A DNA stretch of 6,229 bases from AG-12 sp035531535 (GTDB lineage Bacteria > Chloroflexota > Dormibacteria > Aeolococcales > Bog-877): contig DATKSV010000103.1 in NCBI GenBank assembly GCA_035531535.1, positions 1 through 6,229 on the forward strand. The letters run 5' to 3'. The notes under the pieces are model-generated. The model searched no databases and was not told where the DNA came from. It was given only the letters and a program-made list of their open reading frames with translations. Below are positions 5,059-6,229 of this stretch, piece after piece. Both the position numbers and the translations under genes were made by a program. How positions within the stretch are numbered: the stretch's first letter is position 1; the number at the start of each line of letters is the position of its first letter.

Positions 5059-6002
5059 TCCTTCGCCACCAGCACCCGGGCCATGGCGTCGTAGGCGTCG
5101 CTCGGCGAGAGCTGGCTGTAGACCTGCTGGATCATGGCCAGCGAGGTGTGCCCCACCACCTCGGCCAGCTGCACTGGATTCATCCCCTGGGCCAGAGCCC
5201 AGGTCACGAAGCTGTGGCGGAAGAGATGCGGGTAGACCCGCTGGGGCAGACCCACCCGCTGGCCCAGTACCCGGACCAGTTGCTGCACCCCCGACGGGGT
5301 GAGCGGCTCGTAGCCGCCGGTACTGGCATTCCGTCGCAAGCTGACGAAGAGACGGTCAGTGCCGGCGTCGGCCGGCCGGGAGCGGGTCGCGTAGCGCTGC
5401 AGCCGGTTGGAGAGCCTCGGCATCAGCGGCACCTGGCGCTCCCGGCCCCCCTTCCCGTGCAGGCGCAGGTAGCTGCCCCGGCTTCTTTGGAGAAGGTCGC
5501 CGGTGCGCAGGCCCACCAGCTCACCCACTCGCATCCCGGTGTCGGCGAGCAGCCGGATGATGAGGCGGTCGCGTTCGGTCGCGGCTGCCGCCTCCATGGC
5601 CGCGATCTGTTCCCTGGACAAGACCTCCGGGAGATTCTTCGGCCGGCTGGGAAGCGGTGCCACAGCGCGCTCCGGGACCGCCTCGCCCTCCGCTCTGGCC
5701 CACTTCAGGCACTGGTTGACCGACCGCAGGTAGGTGTGCACCGAGTGCCTCGAGAGCGGGCCCCGGCGGCCGCCCTCTTCGAGGAGCTCCGCCGCGAGCT
5801 TCTCCAGGGCTCGGCCGCTGATGTCGTATGGAGCCGCCAGGCCCTCGCGGGCCGCCCAGGGGAGGAAGACGTGGCGGAGCGGATAACCGTAGCTGTTCTC
5901 CAGGGTCTTGGGGGATAGCCCGCGGGCGCGGCAGGAGGTCAGGTAGTCCTCGACGCACCGGGCCAGCGGGCTCGGCGCGGGTGGAGCCGGAATCCTGGGC
6001 AC
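5055..6002 (-). CDS. Tyrosine recombinase (phage-type/XerC-D-like integrase)
   Basis: A complete 315-residue site-specific recombinase. Residues 12-105 form the N-terminal SAM-like core-binding domain (ARCVEDYLTSCRARGLSPKT, YLRSVNQCLKWARAEG). The catalytic domain follows (from about 125) with every expected residue: Arg158 in DTGMRVGELVGLR, Lys184 in GKGGRERQVPL, His259-x-x-Arg262 in HLFRHSFVT, His285 in VVGHTSL and the nucleophile Tyr295 in QVYSQLSP. It cuts and rejoins DNA through a 3'-phosphotyrosine. The start is GTG 6002, with GGGAGG eight bases upstream. It lies beside the 3' end of a tRNA-Thr gene, the usual attachment target of such integrases, so it is most likely the integrase of an integrated element rather than the housekeeping XerC or XerD. 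Its stop shares CTAG with the lipoprotein gene stop. Confidence 0.95.
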   Translation of the reverse strand: MPRIPAPPAPSPLARCVEDYLTSCRARGLSPKTLENSYGYPLRHVFLPWAAREGLAAPYDISGRALEKLAAELLEEGGRRGPLSRHSVHTYLRSVNQCLKWARAEGEAVPERAVAPLPSRPKNLPEVLSREQIAAMEAAAATERDRLIIRLLADTGMRVGELVGLRTGDLLQRSRGSYLRLHGKGGRERQVPLMPRLSNRLQRYATRSRPADAGTDRLFVSLRRNASTGGYEPLTPSGVQQLVRVLGQRVGLPQRVYPHLFRHSFVTWALAQGMNPVQLAEVVGHTSLAMIQQVYSQLSPSDAYDAMARVLVAKD

Positions 6003-6040
6003 TCGAAGCCTCCCTGGAACTCCGGCAGAGCGCTTCTCTT

Positions 6041-6152
6041 TTTACAGCTGGTTCCTGGGAAGGCCGCTGCTAAGCAGCTCTTCCCATGCCGGATTTTCGG
6101 TCAGTTTACAGCTCTTCTTCATTTGGGTCAAGCCACGTAGAAGAGCTGCTAA
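6041..6152. repeat. Cluster of short repeats between int and tRNA, candidate integrase arm sites
   Basis: Four related copies of a 13-base motif lie here: TTTACAGCTGGTTC (6041-6054, partial), TAAGCAGCTCTTC (6071-6083), TTTACAGCTCTTC (6105-6117) and, inverted, GAAGAGCTGCTAA (6140-6152). The second and fourth are complementary at 12 of 13 positions. Their place between the integrase and its tRNA target is where arm-type binding sites are expected. Function is inference. Confidence 0.55.
6103..6131 (-). promoter_or_regulatory. Promoter of the recombinase gene
   Basis: On the minus strand TTGACC (6126-6131, 5 of 6 matches) is followed after 17 bases by TAAACT (6103-6108, 4 of 6). Transcription would start near 6096, leaving a leader of about 95 bases. 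The -10 box overlaps one of the short repeats at 6105-6117, which allows self-regulation by the recombinase or another island protein. Confidence 0.6.
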
Positions 6153-6175
6153 TGAACTCAAAAATGGCTTACCGG

Positions 6176-6229
6176 AGCCCAGGGCGGGGATTGAACCCGC
6201 GACCTCTTCCTTACCAAGGAAGCGCTCTA
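6176..6229 (-). tRNA. tRNA-Thr (anticodon GGT), 3' part; 5' end outside the window
   Basis: On the minus strand the visible 54 bases contain the end of the D arm (TAGAGCG) and the anticodon arm with stem CTTCC/GGAAG and loop TTGGTAA, so anticodon GGT. A five-base variable loop AGGTC, the T arm (stem GCGGG/CCCGC, loop TTCAATC), the 3' acceptor strand CCTGGGC and discriminator T follow. CCA is not encoded: the sequence continues CCGG. The 3' end faces the recombinase gene, consistent with an integration site in the 3' half of the tRNA. Confidence 0.93.

Noticed and set aside
4833..5918. A 361-codon plus-strand open frame opposite the recombinase
   Set aside because: It is antisense to a complete tyrosine recombinase with all catalytic residues; a shadow frame.
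6027..6036. AGAGCGCTTC, a 10-base match to the tRNA-Thr sequence (6219-6228), as a possible att core
   Set aside because: The copy is inverted relative to the tRNA and is centred on the palindrome AGCGCT, so a direct-repeat att core is not supported.
6156..6178. Short hairpin GGCT/AGCC followed by TTTTT just after the tRNA as a terminator
   Set aside because: The stem is only four base pairs and partly within the tRNA acceptor strand; not convincing.

Overview
This is a GC-rich bacterial window with no single strong taxonomic marker. The codon use, a PadR regulator paired with a polytopic membrane protein, the toxin-antitoxin type and the exonuclease type all look like a high-GC Gram-positive or related lineage (Actinomycetota, or a GC-rich Chloroflexota/Dormibacterota-like group). 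That assignment is inference. Recognisable promoters are of the TTGACA-17-TATAAT kind. Several genes start with GTG or TTG.

Left part (1-2710), almost all on the minus strand. A PadR-family repressor gene (about 2228-2524, or to 2626) overlaps a 495-residue membrane protein gene (744-2231) by four bases. The membrane protein is built of three tandem copies of a four-helix unit. A 179-residue two-pass membrane protein (27-566) follows in the same direction. A possible plus-strand gene end (2-91) overlaps its 3' end.

Middle (2708-4102). Here lie the decayed remains of a DnaQ-like 3'-5' exonuclease, broken by stops and frameshifts and without its first catalytic motif. Its tail runs into the PadR leader. 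Upstream of it, on the same strand, is a compact two-gene toxin-antitoxin-like operon (3601-3855 toxin-like, 3296-3604 ribbon-helix-helix antitoxin). Its promoter is covered by an imperfect inverted repeat that looks like an auto-repression operator.

Right part (4100-6229). A small hypothetical gene (4100-4345) ends near the left terminus of an IS21-family element. Only that terminus and the first codons of istA survive, and the fragment is fused in frame to a lipoprotein gene (4681-5058). The lipoprotein gene meets a complete tyrosine recombinase (5055-6002, minus) tail to tail, the two stop codons sharing one CTAG. Upstream of the recombinase are a promoter and a cluster of short repeats, then the 3' part of a tRNA-Thr(GGT) gene whose 3' end faces the recombinase. 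This is the classic end of an integrated element. The toxin-antitoxin pair, IS remnant, pseudogene and small unknown genes inward of it fit an accessory island, but the second attachment site is not in the window.

I see no CRISPR array, rRNA or multi-gene defence locus. The best candidates for something less described are the triplicated membrane protein under PadR control, the toxin-antitoxin pair and the int/tRNA junction.
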